A DNA stretch of 5,814 nucleotides from Candidatus Gastranaerophilales bacterium (GTDB lineage: Bacteria; Cyanobacteriota; Vampirovibrionia; Gastranaerophilales; Gastranaerophilaceae), in contig JAJQDG010000008.1 in the NCBI GenBank assembly GCA_021202305.1, forward strand, positions 1 through 5,814, given 5' to 3'. Numbering within the stretch: the first letter of the stretch is position 1; the number at the start of each line of letters is the position of its first letter. The notes under the pieces were generated by a model. That model saw only the letters and a list, made by a program, of their open reading frames with translations, was not told where the DNA came from and made no database searches. Position numbers and translations under genes: made by a program. Positions 5,767-5,814 of the stretch are shown piece by piece.

Positions 5767-5814
5767 ACATTGTTGATTTTTGGCCACTTGGGGTAAGGCG
5801 GGTTTTTTTTTTAA

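Noticed and set aside
5783..5812. Possible terminator before the T10 run at the window end
   Set aside because: Only a three-base GCC/GGC stem can be formed, and the region is homopolymer-rich and probably unreliable.

Overview
This is an AT-rich bacterial window of mostly ordinary chromosomal housekeeping genes. Four genes are recognisable with good confidence: an MscS-family small-conductance mechanosensitive channel, the M17 leucyl aminopeptidase PepA, the folate/FAD-dependent tRNA m5U54 methyltransferase TrmFO, and the radical-SAM RNA methyltransferase RlmN. A fifth gene encodes a 189-residue lysine-rich protein of unknown function. TrmFO rather than the SAM-dependent TrmA points to lineages such as Firmicutes, Cyanobacteria and relatives, or some Proteobacteria. 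Low GC, SD-less starts and the style of the small membrane-anchored unknown protein would fit an uncultured gut Gastranaerophilales/Vampirovibrionia (non-photosynthetic cyanobacterial relative). That assignment is an impression, not a demonstration.

Layout, left to right. The MscS-family gene runs rightward from the left edge (12-848, TTG start). A 197-bp gap (849-1045) between convergent genes contains short diverged repeats around TGCGGG and no gene. Three genes then run leftward: trmFO (4474 to 3140) and pepA (3124 to 1700) form a tight two-gene operon with a 15-bp gap and a clear Shine-Dalgarno for pepA. The operon ends in an intrinsic terminator (1646-1679). The unknown gene (1615 to 1046) lies beyond that terminator. 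Divergently from trmFO, rlmN runs rightward (4504-5538). A good sigma70-type promoter follows at 5580-5608, leading into a short reading frame interrupted by a 13-G run, in a tail whose homopolymers look like a contig-end artefact.

How the genes relate. TrmFO (T-loop m5U54 of tRNA) and RlmN (m2A2503 of 23S rRNA, and m2A37 of some tRNAs) both modify translation RNAs. They share a 29-bp divergent intergenic region built as a perfect 10-bp inverted repeat, each arm of which supplies a TAAAAT -10 box. The -10 boxes lie only 6 and 8 bp from the two ATGs and neither gene has a Shine-Dalgarno, so both mRNAs are predicted to be leaderless or nearly so. This is the most interesting signal in the window. 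I found no mobile element, CRISPR array, tRNA or rRNA, and no convincing new multi-gene system.
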